Notes: generated by a model not told the origin, from the letters alone. Numbered from the stretch's first letter, positions 1 to 8,566 are shown. The stretch: 64,000 bases of DNA from Flavobacterium sediminilitoris (GCF_023008245.1 NZ_CP090145.1:2232001-2296000), one strand, 5' to 3'. Numbers and translations are program-made.

Positions 1-124
1 TTGGGTTTTAAAATTTAATAATTAATAATTCAAACTGTTTTCTTTACTTAATACTCGGAAATCAATTTTTTTTTTGGCGATTTTGCATATTTAACATTTC
101 ATTAACACTTTGATTTTGGGTAAT

Positions 125-151
125 AAAAAAGCGACCTAGTCAAAGTCGCTT
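125..151 (-). terminator. Intrinsic terminator of the 175-1122 gene
   Basis: A stem AAGCGAC/GTCGCTT (129-135 with 145-151) is followed on the minus strand by a run of six T (plus-strand A, 125-130). It sits 24 bp after the stop codon of the TonB-like gene. The first 124 bases of the window hold no gene I can support. Confidence 0.7.
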
Positions 152-160
152 ATTTTACAG

Positions 161-182
161 GGGTTAAGAGGATTTTACTCTT
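161..182. repeat. Left copy of tRNA-downstream repeat
   Basis: This 22-bp sequence matches 1541-1562 at 20 of 22 positions. In both copies the same order holds on the minus strand: the repeat, a few bases, a GC-rich hairpin, then T6. The left copy overlaps the stop codon of the 175-1122 gene. Confidence 0.7.
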
Positions 183-1122
183 TCAAAGAAAAATTATAAG
201 TTAAGTAGCCAAATTGTCTTTCAGGGGCATTTAAATCGGATTCCCATTTTGTATTTTTAGCATTAATTTTAGCAATATTAATTAAACAAGAACTGGCTTT
301 AGTTCCATTACTATTAACAACATTTAATACATTACCATTTCTATCTACTATAACTTCAATGATAACTTTACCAAATTCATTACATGTATTTTCTACAACT
401 GGCTTATATCTAATTTTTCGCCCAACTAAAGGACTTTCTTCCAATCCTTTATTAGGTTCGTTAACAGAGTTAGTTTTATCGTTATTAGATTTTAAGTTTT
501 TTAAAGTATCGTTGTTTTTTTTATTCGATTGTAAAGTATCTTTTTCGGTTTGTTTTACTTTTAAATCAAATGCCTTATTTTTTTTACCAAATAATTTTTT
601 TCCAATATTATTAACTACATAACTATTACTTGCTTCATACTCATAGTAATATACAGCATTACTTGTTTTTTCTACTAAATCTTCTGGATTAATACTTATT
701 TCATTGTCACAAGAACCCCTATAAAAAGGAAATGGTTCAATTAAATAATAAGTTTCTTCTTTTTTTATAGTAAAAGTTTTTACAAGTCCCAAGCACCCAT
801 TCATTGGGTCTTCACGAACACTTAATTCGTCTGAACCATCATTATCTAAATCTCCTTCATTTATAAGTATAAACCAATAAAAATCATCTTTTATAGGTTT
901 AATATTAGCATCAGAAAAGCAAACTTCATATACATCGGGAGAACCATCTTCTAAAGGATTTCCAACTCCTTTTTTTATTAGTTTTCTATAAGCATATTCA
1001 ATTTTTTTATCTCCATTAAAATCTCCATAAATTGAATCACCAACTTTATTATTAACCTTTTGTCCAATTGTATTATTTACAAATAATATTACAAATAATG
1101 CTGAAAAGAATATTCTATCCAT
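175..1122 (-). CDS. Secreted protein with TonB-like C-terminal domain
   Basis: The 315-residue protein starts with a signal peptide ending near Gln21. Two acidic stretches (GDFNGDKK, GDLDNDGSDEL) resemble calcium-binding FG-GAP/VCBS loops. A Lys/Asn-rich low-complexity linker precedes a C-terminal domain of about 80 residues (GKVIIEVIVDRNGNV onward) resembling the TonB C-terminal fold of flavobacterial energy transducers. It has no N-terminal membrane anchor like true TonB, so a periplasmic or surface role is more likely than energy transduction. It is divergent from the small HTH gene at 1204. The exact function is unknown. Confidence 0.7.
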   Translation of the reverse strand: MDRIFFSALFVILFVNNTIGQKVNNKVGDSIYGDFNGDKKIEYAYRKLIKKGVGNPLEDGSPDVYEVCFSDANIKPIKDDFYWFILINEGDLDNDGSDELSVREDPMNGCLGLVKTFTIKKEETYYLIEPFPFYRGSCDNEISINPEDLVEKTSNAVYYYEYEASNSYVVNNIGKKLFGKKNKAFDLKVKQTEKDTLQSNKKNNDTLKNLKSNNDKTNSVNEPNKGLEESPLVGRKIRYKPVVENTCNEFGKVIIEVIVDRNGNVLNVVNSNGTKASSCLINIAKINAKNTKWESDLNAPERQFGYLTYNFSLKE

Positions 1123-1203
1123 ACTAAAAATTTCAGCTAATATAGTAATTTGTATAATATATGCGGTAAATTTTAAGCGACTTTATTTCCAATTTTCCAC
1201 TCT

Positions 1204-1437
1204 ATGGAAAATTTAGATAGAAATATAGATTTAAAAATCAAGGAAATATCTCAAAAACTTAAAGAACTCAGATTATCAAGAGGTTATACAAGTTATGAAA
1301 CATTTGCCTTTGAAAACGAACTAAATAGAGTTCAATATTGGAGAATAGAATCAGGTCAGAATATTACATTAAAGACTTTGATTAAAGTATTAGAAATACA
1401 TCAAATTTCTTTGGCTGAATTCTTCAAAGATTTATGA
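1204..1437 (+). CDS. Small XRE-type HTH regulator
   Basis: This 77-residue protein is essentially one Cro/C1-type helix-turn-helix domain: KLKELRLSRGYTSYETFAFE, then NRVQYWRIESG and TLIKVLEIHQISLAEFF. It probably binds DNA as a dimer, with no effector domain. It is divergent from the TonB-like gene, with 81 bp between the start codons, so it may control that gene. It lies between the two copies of the tRNA-downstream repeat, in host DNA to the left of the prophage. Start is ATG. Confidence 0.8.
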   Translation: MENLDRNIDLKIKEISQKLKELRLSRGYTSYETFAFENELNRVQYWRIESGQNITLKTLIKVLEIHQISLAEFFKDL

Positions 1438-1510
1438 AAATTTACAAAGGGGAATAATTAGGGGAATAAAGTTGTCCAATATTGTCCTTTAAAGTCCATT
1501 AATGTCCAAC

Positions 1511-1535
1511 AAAAAACCCGCAAATAGCGGGTTTT
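1511..1535. terminator. Bidirectional terminator, originally behind tRNA-Arg
   Basis: Stem AAAACCCGC/GCGGGTTTT (1513-1521 with 1527-1535). T6 follows on the minus strand and T4 on the plus strand. It ends the HTH gene. In the chromosome without the phage it would stand about 50 bp behind the tRNA-Arg gene and serve as its terminator. Confidence 0.75.
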
Positions 1536-1540
1536 AATGT

Positions 1541-1562
1541 GGGTTAAGAGATTTTTACTCTT
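1541..1562. repeat. Right copy of tRNA-downstream repeat
   Basis: The second copy of the 22-bp sequence at 161-182 (20/22 identical) lies 8 bp from the attachment core. It contains a 7-bp hairpin, TTAAGAG/CTCTTAA. Confidence 0.7.
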
Positions 1563-1569
1563 AAAAGTC

Positions 1570-1582
1570 GTGACCTCGACAG
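1570..1582. other. Prophage attachment site, left (13-bp core)
   Basis: GTGACCTCGACAG is identical to 40033-40045, which is the 3' end of the tRNA-Arg gene. Flanking bases differ on both sides, so the core is 13 bp. This left copy is the tRNA 3' fragment left behind by integration. Confidence 0.9.
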
Positions 1583-1719
1583 AAAAAAAACTTGAAGCGT
1601 GAGCCCTTTAAAATCAAGGAAAATTTTTCTTATTGGGGAGTTTTTGGGTAGTAAAAATTTTATTTAGCCTTTTAATGAGTTCCCCATTTTTATCAGAAAA
1701 TATTAACTCTAATTCCAAA

Positions 1720-2076
1720 CTATTTGTCTTTTTCTTTTGCGATTTCATTTATTTTTTCAATTACAGACTTCTTTTCTAAGTATTTCAAAAGTGTTTTTTC
1801 GAATGGATCGTTAGAACTGTATATTTCTGGATCTTCTGCAACCATTTGAAAATTTTCACTATTAAATTCAATTGTGCCTTCTCCGTATAACAACCAATGT
1901 ACATTCAAATTTGGGAGTGATTCATGTAATTGGTTTAATATATTAATGCCAAGCGGTCTTTTATCTGCCATTACACTAACCAGATTATTATATTCAAATC
2001 CAAATTTTTCACAAAATTCTTTTTTCTTAAAACCTTGTTTTTCAATGTAGTATGTTAATCTTTTTCCTGTGCTCAT
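1720..2076 (-). CDS. Phage repressor (XRE-type HTH)
   Basis: This 118-residue protein has an N-terminal helix-turn-helix (KGFKKKEFCEKFGFEYNNLVS-like region, residues about 14-50) and a segment LNVHWLLYGEG (about 65-75) typical of Bacteroidota phage CI-like repressors. It has no peptidase (LexA-like) domain, so induction would not be by self-cleavage. It is transcribed leftward, divergent from the Cro-like gene at 2207 and the early genes. Between them lies an operator-rich 130-bp region. The likely role is maintenance of lysogeny. Confidence 0.8.
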   Translation of the reverse strand: MSTGKRLTYYIEKQGFKKKEFCEKFGFEYNNLVSVMADKRPLGINILNQLHESLPNLNVHWLLYGEGTIEFNSENFQMVAEDPEIYSSNDPFEKTLLKYLEKKSVIEKINEIAKEKDK

Positions 2077-2090
2077 AGCTTTTTATTAAA

Positions 2091-2164
2091 AAAACAATCA
2101 AAAATTATTGTATAATCAAAAATGATTGTTATTTTTGTATAGTTAAAGTATAAAAATGTATAGT
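2091..2164. promoter_or_regulatory. Lysogeny switch: operators and rightward promoter
   Basis: A rightward promoter TTG (2108-2110), N19, TATTTTTG (2130-2137) fits the flavobacterial consensus. It is covered by two direct repeats AATCAAAAAT (2096-2105, 2114-2123; 18-bp period), an inverted repeat AACAATCA/TGATTGTT (2093-2100, 2123-2130) and two TGTATAGT boxes (2136-2143, 2157-2164; 21-bp period). The period near two helical turns fits cooperative repressor binding. Confidence 0.7.
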
Positions 2165-2206
2165 AAATATACGCAATAAAAAGATAAATCTAAATAGCAC
2201 TTTTAT

Positions 2207-2458
2207 ATGATAAAAAAAACTGAAAAAATAAAGTTAAAAAAAGTCCTTAAGAGTAAATGGATACCAGAAGTTATGAGTAAACTTGCTGAAAAAGAAATAC
2301 TTAGTAAAAAAGGTGTTCCTTATACAAAGGCATATATATCACATGTTTTTAACGGTATAAATTCTAACGATGATATCGAAATTGCAATTTTTGAGGTATA
2401 TAATGAGAGAAAAAATAAACAATCAAATTTGAGAGTTTTTAAAAAAGAGATATTATAA
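2207..2458 (+). CDS. Cro-like small DNA-binding protein
   Basis: This is the first rightward gene after the repressor promoter region. The 83-residue basic protein has a plausible helix-turn-helix around KGVPYTKAYISHVFNG (residues about 37-52), a pattern seen in small Bacteroidota phage regulators with a divergent CI-like gene. By position it would act as Cro, or as an activator or excision factor. It is followed closely by an intrinsic terminator. Function is inferred from position and the weak HTH only. Confidence 0.55.
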   Translation: MIKKTEKIKLKKVLKSKWIPEVMSKLAEKEILSKKGVPYTKAYISHVFNGINSNDDIEIAIFEVYNERKNKQSNLRVFKKEIL

Positions 2459-2466
2459 AATTAAAA

Positions 2467-2495
2467 AAACCCAGAAGGTGGCTCTTCTGGGTTTT
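2467..2495 (+). terminator. Terminator/attenuator after the Cro-like gene
   Basis: A perfect 11-bp stem AAACCCAGAAG/CTTCTGGGTTT (2467-2477 with 2484-2494) ends in TTTT. It separates the Cro-like gene from the LuxR-type gene and may limit early transcription until antitermination or a second promoter acts. Confidence 0.75.
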
Positions 2496-2525
2496 AAAGA
2501 AATCATTAATTAAAACAATTCCCTT

Positions 2526-3110
2526 ATGAACGACAAATTTAAAACAAGTCAATTAATCCACCAAATTCCTGCAGGATTATTAGTAGGCGATAATTCAACA
2601 GAATTATTTGCTTGTAGAGAAACAAAGAAGGTATATGCTTTGTCAAATGGTAAAACAATGCCTTTTGAAAAGCTAGAACCAAAAAAGATTTCATTATTAT
2701 TTGAAAAATTATTGGATGATGAAAAGGCACTTAATGATTTAAAGCACCTTTCTCAACAAGAAGCTATAGAGCAATTTGCTTTTTGTATTTATGGAGCTGC
2801 CGATCATTTTCCTGATTTTGATCTAAATGGAAATTTATCTGAAGCTGACAATTTTATTTGTTCCAATGATTGTCAATGCTTGAAATGGAAATCAAAAACA
2901 ATTACAGTTGATGGACAAAAATTAACCCCACGACAAATACAAATCATACAACTTTTAGCTTCTGATTATCCAGATAAGCAAATTGCAGATACACTGTCTA
3001 TTTCAGAAAGCACCCTTAATACTCACAAAGCACAATTATTCTCAAAGTTTTCTGTGAGTTCTAAAACTGGCCTTATAAAAAAAGCTATTGAACAAAAAAT
3101 AATACAATAA
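2526..3110 (+). CDS. LuxR-family phage transcription regulator
   Basis: The 194-residue protein has a C-terminal GerE/LuxR helix-turn-helix (residues about 130-190: LTPRQIQIIQLLA, KQIADTLSISESTLNTHKAQ). The N-terminal part has no recognisable receiver or autoinducer domain. It carries Cys residues (CSNDCQC) that could bind metal. It heads the early operon; its TAA overlaps the ATG of the next gene by one base. It is the best phage-encoded candidate to activate the middle or late promoters described here, but that is inference. Confidence 0.8.
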   Translation: MNDKFKTSQLIHQIPAGLLVGDNSTELFACRETKKVYALSNGKTMPFEKLEPKKISLLFEKLLDDEKALNDLKHLSQQEAIEQFAFCIYGAADHFPDFDLNGNLSEADNFICSNDCQCLKWKSKTITVDGQKLTPRQIQIIQLLASDYPDKQIADTLSISESTLNTHKAQLFSKFSVSSKTGLIKKAIEQKIIQ

Positions 3111-3586
3111 TGAAATACTCTTTAAAATATTCGGCTAACGAAGCACTTGAAATGGTAAAGGAATTTTATCCTAATAATTGGCTTCAAAAAATAGAAACTA
3201 ATAAACAACACCTTTTAAATCTTTCTAAAAGACATAAAATAAGTTGTAAAAAAGCATACGAAAAATTTATAATGCCATTGGCAGCAGAATATGAAGCCAT
3301 ATTATTTTTTGTAGCTCTTAACAAACTTCTAGAAATAGAAAATTCAACAAATCCAGAAAAGCTTTCAAAGTTGGAAGAATTACAAAAAACTAATCAAAAA
3401 GTCGCGGATCAACTTTTTTCACTTGAAAAATCAGAAACTATTAGTCATGGAGACAAAAAAATTATTAGATCCTTTTATAACAATAAACAAAAGGAACTTA
3501 CCTCGCAAATTAATGAACTTATTAACTCCTTCGAAGTTATTGAACCCGAACTCATCATCTACCAGCAAGGATTGTTCAGTCAGTGA
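3110..3586 (+). CDS. Early phage protein, unknown function
   Basis: This 158-residue protein is Lys/Glu-rich, helical, and probably coiled-coil in the second half (KLSKLEELQKTNQKVADQLF). I recognise no domain. It is translationally coupled to the LuxR-type gene (TAATG overlap) and precedes the primase-helicase, which suggests a replication-linked accessory role. That is inference from position only. Confidence 0.7.
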   Translation: MKYSLKYSANEALEMVKEFYPNNWLQKIETNKQHLLNLSKRHKISCKKAYEKFIMPLAAEYEAILFFVALNKLLEIENSTNPEKLSKLEELQKTNQKVADQLFSLEKSETISHGDKKIIRSFYNNKQKELTSQINELINSFEVIEPELIIYQQGLFSQ

Positions 3587-3616
3587 ATTTTACGATAAAT
3601 ATATAAAACAGAAAAA

Positions 3617-3721
3617 ATGACACGAGAAGAATTTAATAAATATGACAAAAGAATAACTAGAATTCTATGGTTTTCTTTTGGCTTCGTGGTTGGGGCATTA
3701 ATAATGTTGTACTGCCTTTAA
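3617..3721 (+). CDS. 34-residue membrane mini-protein
   Basis: A short ORF of 34 codons begins with a charged segment (MTREEFNKYDKRITR) and continues as one hydrophobic helix (ILWFSFGFVVGALIMLYCL). Its ATG overlaps the TGA of an overlapping short frame, and it ends 10 bp before the primase start. Spacing and composition fit a small inner-membrane phage protein. Function is unknown. Confidence 0.5.
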   Translation: MTREEFNKYDKRITRILWFSFGFVVGALIMLYCL

Positions 3722-3731
3722 AAGATAATTT

Positions 3732-6700
3732 ATGTATAAACAAGAATCAATAGATAGAATAAGAGAAGCAGATATACACACCATTATATCGAACTATGCC
3801 GTATTAAAAAAGTCCGGTTCTTTGTGGGAATGTAAATCTCCATTTAATCCAGAAGAGCGTTCTCCTTCATTCAAAGTTTCAACAGTAAAAAACAACTTCG
3901 TTTGTTATTCAACACAACAATCTGGTGATGGATTAAAGTTTGTGATGCTTATTGATAAATGCACTTTTATTGAAGCTGTTGAAAAGATTGCTTCAATATG
4001 TAATATTACTTTAGAAAGAGAAGAAGAGACAGAAGAAGTAAAAAGAAAGCGTTCAGAAAGAGAAGAGCATTATATATTAATGGAATGGGCTTCTAAACAG
4101 TATCAAAAATCGTTTAGAAATTTACCTTCTGAGCATTGGGTTAAACAAATGATTATCGATCGAGATATCAATGAGGAAACCATTATTTCTTTTGGTATTG
4201 GATATGCAAAAGATGATTGGAAATTTTTAACCAATATACTACTTGATAATGCAAAATTTGAATTAGGTAAAAGCTCAGGTTTAATTAGCGTAAAAGATTC
4301 TAATTCTTATGATTTTTTCAAGAATAGATTTATGTTTCCTATTCACGATGTGAATGGAAATGTAATTGGTTTTGGTGGCCGATGTGCCGAAGATGATCCT
4401 GCAAAGGAAAATGGTAGAAAGTATATTAATTCTAAGGAAACTTTAATTTATTCAAAATCAAAATCTTTATACGGTATTTTCCAAGCTAAAAATAGCATTG
4501 TTAAAAGTAGAACGGCTGTTTTAGTAGAAGGATATACAGATGTTACTGCTTTGCACCAAAATGGGTGTGACATGGCAGTTGCTTCTGGAGGAACTGCTTT
4601 AACTGATGATCAATGTAAATTGATAAAACGTTTTGCAGACCAAGTAATCATTTGTCGTGATAACGATGGTTTTAAAGAGAATGGAGAACCAAAGGCAGGA
4701 ACAAAGGCTGCTCTTGAAGATATTGATAAATTATTATTTCATGGTCTAAAAGTAAGAGTAGTTTTATTTCCTGTGGGAGAGGACCCAGATAGTTATTCAA
4801 GGAAAATTAAAGAAGAATGTGCTTCGCCATCAACAAAGAGAAATGGAAATCTTGTAGCGTATGAAAATATCAAGGATTATATTTTCGATAATTCCCAAGA
4901 TGCAGTTATTTGGAAAACTACTTTTCTAAAAAATCAAGCAGCTAATGATCCAGATAAACTTTCCGAGTGTGTAAATAAAGTTTGTGAAATGCTTTTTCAA
5001 ATTAAGGATGATGTAAAACATAATGCTTACTTAGTAGAGTGTAAAAAACTACTGAAACAGCCTGTTGCTGTTATGAAAAGTATAATTACTGATTTAAGTG
5101 AAAAGGCAATAGAAAATTTTCAAAATGCTACTGGTAGAAATGATAGAGCTACTGCAGAAGATTTAGGACTTCCAGAAGGAGCAGATTTTGAAGAGTTTAA
5201 AAAGTTTAGGTTTTGTACAATTGAAAATGCGTGTTGGTTTCAAGGCCGTTCTGGTTCATTTTTTAAAGGAACTAATTATAGAATAACTCCATTATTTCAC
5301 GTTTATGGGAAAAGTGACAATAAAAGGCTTTGTGAAATTATAAATGAGGTTGGTTCCAAAAAACTAATCGATTTTGATTCTTCGGCTTTTGTAAGTAGAA
5401 ATAAGTTTGATGAAGCTTTAATTAATGAGGGGTTCTTCGTTTCTACTGAAAACTTTGATTCCAAACAATTTACATTAATGAAGAATAGAATCTTATCTGA
5501 TTTTATTTTGGCTTTTGAATTAAAAACTTTAGGATGGCAAAAGGAAGGCTTTTTTGCCTTTGCAAATTGTGTCTATTACAATGGCATAATTAAAAATGTA
5601 AATAATTACGGAATTGTTCAAGTTGAAACAGATAGTCCTGATGAATCAGAATATTTTGAAGAGGTAAAACACTATTATTCTCCTGCATTTTCAGAAATAT
5701 ATAAACACACTAGAGAAGATGATGATCCATATGAAAATGATAGATATTTTGTGTACAAAATAAGTCCAGTAACTCTTAATACTTGGATGGCTCAAATGAA
5801 GCTCGTTTATAAAGAAAAATGTATCGAAGGCATTTGTAGTGTTTTCTTTGCTTTATTTAGAGATCTTTTTATTAAAACTCATGCGGTTTCTCCTATTTTG
5901 TTTTTATCAGGAGAAAAAGGTTCTGGAAAGTCTAAATATGCTGAAAGTTTAGCTTCATTATTTACCTATAAACAACCTGCTTTCGATTTGAATGCTTCCA
6001 CAATTCCTGCATTTTCAAGAAGAATTGCAAGAACTAAAAATGCCATTACAATATTAGAGGAGTTCAACGATAATATTCATGTAACTATTCTTCAAAGTTT
6101 AAAAGGTTCTTATGATAACAGAGGTCGTGAAATAGGAGCATATTCTTCAGACAATAGAACAAAGGTTGGTAAAGTAAACTCTTTCATAGTAATGTTAGGA
6201 CAATATTTATCTACTTGGGATGATAACTCTATTACTTCAAGAAGTATTATTCAACATTTTATTAAGCCAACTGAAAACTTTACTCAAGAAGAAATAGGTC
6301 ATTATGATTTATTAAAAAAATGGGAAGAACAAGGTTTAACAAGTTTAATTATTGAAATTCTTAATTATAGAAAAGAAGTAGAGGAACATTATATAAAGAC
6401 CTATACAAAATTATATTCTAAGTATAAAAAAGAGCTTAAAAACTTTGATTATCAAGAGAGAATGCTTCAAAATTATGTCGTAATAATGACACCATTAACT
6501 GTTCTTTGGGAAAAATTCACTTTCCCGTTTTCTTTTGAAGAAATGGAAAAACAATTTAAAAACGCAATTCTGGATTCATCAGATATGATTGTTGAAAGTG
6601 AAGGATTAGCTGAATTCTGGAGAACTTTAGAATATCTATTAGATAGACAACCTTTCGCTTTACTAAAAAGTGGGTACCACTTTAAAATTGACACACCACT

Positions 6701-7085
6701 TTCATTAAAACTTCAAGGTAGAAAACAAGAAAAAGATATTGAATGGACAAATGATGGTAGAAAAAGAATTTTGTATTTACGATTAAATGCAGTACACCAA
6801 CTATATCACAAAGAAGTTTCAACAAGAGAAGGTGTAGATGTAATAGGAGAAAATACACTTCGTAATTACTTTAAATCTAAAAAATACTTTATTGGTTCTA
6901 AGAAAAGTGAACGTTTCGAAGATACTGCTACATCTGCTTATATTTTTGACTACGACATGATGGAAAATGCAGGAGTAGTAAACCTTGTTAGACAAAAAGA
7001 TGATCCATTTAAAAAAGAAGGAGAACCTACAAAAGAAGAGAATGTAAATACTAACTCTGGAGATCAGGATGATTTACCATTTTAA
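3732..7085 (+). CDS. Primase-helicase fusion, DnaG-type primase half
   Basis: The 1117-residue replication protein has a CHC2-like N-terminus (residues about 10-90). A DnaG-type catalytic core with a TOPRIM domain follows: EGYTD near 266 and the acidic CRDNDG near 308. The C-terminal half carries an ATPase with Walker A GEKGSGKSK near 727 and an acidic Walker B-like ILEEFND. It should prime and unwind DNA at the phage fork. The zinc finger is degenerate: where DnaG has CPFH and a second Cys pair, the protein reads SPFN and CYST, so at most one or two ligands remain. It is followed directly by the Dam-like gene. Confidence 0.88.
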   Translation: MYKQESIDRIREADIHTIISNYAVLKKSGSLWECKSPFNPEERSPSFKVSTVKNNFVCYSTQQSGDGLKFVMLIDKCTFIEAVEKIASICNITLEREEETEEVKRKRSEREEHYILMEWASKQYQKSFRNLPSEHWVKQMIIDRDINEETIISFGIGYAKDDWKFLTNILLDNAKFELGKSSGLISVKDSNSYDFFKNRFMFPIHDVNGNVIGFGGRCAEDDPAKENGRKYINSKETLIYSKSKSLYGIFQAKNSIVKSRTAVLVEGYTDVTALHQNGCDMAVASGGTALTDDQCKLIKRFADQVIICRDNDGFKENGEPKAGTKAALEDIDKLLFHGLKVRVVLFPVGEDPDSYSRKIKEECASPSTKRNGNLVAYENIKDYIFDNSQDAVIWKTTFLKNQAANDPDKLSECVNKVCEMLFQIKDDVKHNAYLVECKKLLKQPVAVMKSIITDLSEKAIENFQNATGRNDRATAEDLGLPEGADFEEFKKFRFCTIENACWFQGRSGSFFKGTNYRITPLFHVYGKSDNKRLCEIINEVGSKKLIDFDSSAFVSRNKFDEALINEGFFVSTENFDSKQFTLMKNRILSDFILAFELKTLGWQKEGFFAFANCVYYNGIIKNVNNYGIVQVETDSPDESEYFEEVKHYYSPAFSEIYKHTREDDDPYENDRYFVYKISPVTLNTWMAQMKLVYKEKCIEGICSVFFALFRDLFIKTHAVSPILFLSGEKGSGKSKYAESLASLFTYKQPAFDLNASTIPAFSRRIARTKNAITILEEFNDNIHVTILQSLKGSYDNRGREIGAYSSDNRTKVGKVNSFIVMLGQYLSTWDDNSITSRSIIQHFIKPTENFTQEEIGHYDLLKKWEEQGLTSLIIEILNYRKEVEEHYIKTYTKLYSKYKKELKNFDYQERMLQNYVVIMTPLTVLWEKFTFPFSFEEMEKQFKNAILDSSDMIVESEGLAEFWRTLEYLLDRQPFALLKSGYHFKIDTPLSLKLQGRKQEKDIEWTNDGRKRILYLRLNAVHQLYHKEVSTREGVDVIGENTLRNYFKSKKYFIGSKKSERFEDTATSAYIFDYDMMENAGVVNLVRQKDDPFKKEGEPTKEENVNTNSGDQDDLPF

Positions 7086-7097
7086 TTTAAAACCAAA

Positions 7098-7934
7098 ATG
7101 AGCGGAAACACAAAAAAAACAATAGCATTTAATTATTTTGGAGGAAAGTTTACTTGGTTAGATCACTTATACCAAAACTTCCCAGATGATTTTACACATC
7201 TTATAGACTTATTTGGAGGTAGCTTTTCAGTTTCTTTAAATTATAAAGGGAAAGTAGTTAAAACTGCTAATGAACTAAATGAAGATATTACAAATTTTTT
7301 TGAAGTTCTGAGAAATAACGAATCTGATTTAATCCGATTATTATTATTAACTCCTTGTTCAAATCTTGAATATAATAACTGTTGGAAAACTTCTTCTGAC
7401 AAAATAGAACAAGCAAGAAGATTTTATGTAAGAGTTCGTCAGAGTTTTTTTGGATTAGGTGCTCAACATAAAAATAAAGGATGGCACATGGCAAAAACTC
7501 AAGTAAATGCAAATGGAGGGGAAACTGTAAGTAAGTGGAATAATGCTATCGAAAAACTTCATGATGTTGCAGAAGTTATTAGATCTAATTTTCAAATTAC
7601 AAATTTTGATTTTTTAGAATGTATTGATAAAATTGATTTTGATAAAGCTTTTTTTTATTGTGATCCTCCATATCCAAAAGAAACTAGAGCATCTTTTAAT
7701 GATTATAAATTTGAATTCTCAACAGAGAAACATATCGAATTAGCAAATAAACTTCATAAAATTAAAGGCCTTGCTATGGTAAGTAGTTATAATTCTAAAT
7801 TATATAATGATTTATATAAAGATTGGTATAAAATCGAATTCCCAATTAAATGTAACAACATAAGATCAGGGATTGTTCAAGAAGTAATATGGACTAATTA
7901 TAAACCAAATAAAACTGATTTATTTAATATTTAA
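7098..7934 (+). CDS. dam: D12-class DNA adenine methyltransferase
   Basis: This 278-residue protein has the D12/Dam order: an N-terminal AdoMet motif around YFGGKFTW and DLFGGSFSVS, and the catalytic DPPYP motif (about residue 188). It transfers a methyl group to N6 of adenine, probably in a short palindrome such as GATC. It lies 12 bp behind the primase-helicase gene. In a phage it most likely protects DNA from host restriction or marks replication. No partner nuclease is next to it. The family is secure; the target site is not. Confidence 0.88.
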   Translation: MSGNTKKTIAFNYFGGKFTWLDHLYQNFPDDFTHLIDLFGGSFSVSLNYKGKVVKTANELNEDITNFFEVLRNNESDLIRLLLLTPCSNLEYNNCWKTSSDKIEQARRFYVRVRQSFFGLGAQHKNKGWHMAKTQVNANGGETVSKWNNAIEKLHDVAEVIRSNFQITNFDFLECIDKIDFDKAFFYCDPPYPKETRASFNDYKFEFSTEKHIELANKLHKIKGLAMVSSYNSKLYNDLYKDWYKIEFPIKCNNIRSGIVQEVIWTNYKPNKTDLFNI

Positions 7935-7938
7935 AACT

Positions 7939-8172
7939 ATGCCAAAAGTAGCAATACATATAAGAGTGGCTGTAAAATCAGATTTTTTTGCACTCGATAA
8001 TACACCACATTATGGGACTGTATATTTTCTGAAAAACAGTGCAGGAAATTTTGAACTACAACCCTATTATTTAACAAAAGATACAGATAAAAAGGAGTTT
8101 AACCAATGGTTCAAAAACAAACAAATATATGTTTTTAAACGTCTTTTTGAACCAATAGAAATAATAGAATAA
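7939..8172 (+). CDS. Small early phage protein, unknown
   Basis: This 77-residue protein follows the adenine methylase by 4 bp in the same operon. It has beta-rich segments (VAIHIRVAVKSDFFALD, GTVYFLKNSAG) and a C-terminal basic/aromatic part. I recognise no family. Confidence 0.65.
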   Translation: MPKVAIHIRVAVKSDFFALDNTPHYGTVYFLKNSAGNFELQPYYLTKDTDKKEFNQWFKNKQIYVFKRLFEPIEIIE

Positions 8173-8213
8173 CACAAAAATTAAGTTCAATTTATTAAAA
8201 CCAATAATTAATT

Positions 8214-8474
8214 ATGAGTAAATCAGAAACACCAAGAGCTAAAAAAAACCAAGTTTATGTAGCAAACGAATTAAAATTTGAAAGCAACAAAGTAGAAGAA
8301 GCAGCTGCTGAAGTTCAAAAACTTCAAAAAGAAGCAACACCTTCAATTACTCTTGTTAACCACGTAGCTCAAGTAACGCACCTTTATAAAAAAGAGCGAT
8401 ACGATAAAAACTACAAAATTACAAAAGGAGTTTATCCAATGGAGTTTCCTGTAGCCGTACAAGAAACTGTATAA
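8214..8474 (+). CDS. Small early phage protein, unknown
   Basis: This 86-residue protein has an N-terminal Lys/Glu/Ala-rich helix (VEEAAAEVQKLQKEA) and a C-terminal segment ending in YPMEFPVAVQETV. It sits 41 bp after the preceding gene and before a terminator-like structured spacer. Function is unknown. Confidence 0.65.
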   Translation: MSKSETPRAKKNQVYVANELKFESNKVEEAAAEVQKLQKEATPSITLVNHVAQVTHLYKKERYDKNYKITKGVYPMEFPVAVQETV

Positions 8475-8489
8475 ACTCTTTACAATTAA

Positions 8490-8566
8490 AACTCTAACGT
8501 TCTTACCGTAATGAAAAACGCCTTTTCAGTTCACAACTAGGTTGAGAGTTAACCTAGTTTATTTTT
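8490..8566 (+). terminator. Terminator hairpin with interfering upstream pairing
   Basis: A 9-bp stem AACTAGGTT/AACCTAGTT (8535-8543 with 8551-8559) is followed by TTATTTTTT and closes the early operon. An upstream segment AACTCTAAC (8490-8498) can pair with GTTGAGAGTT (8541-8550), which lies in the loop and the 5' arm. The terminator could therefore be held in a pseudoknot or opened. Between them is a small hairpin, TGAAAA/TTTTCA (8512-8528). Confidence 0.6.

Noticed and set aside
1..124. Left edge of the window
   Set aside because: Only AT-rich sequence without a convincing frame or structure.
3423..3620. Overlapping 65-codon frame before the 34-residue membrane gene
   Set aside because: Mostly inside the 3110-3586 gene in another frame. 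Its stop overlaps the next ATG, which is suggestive, but composition gives no support.
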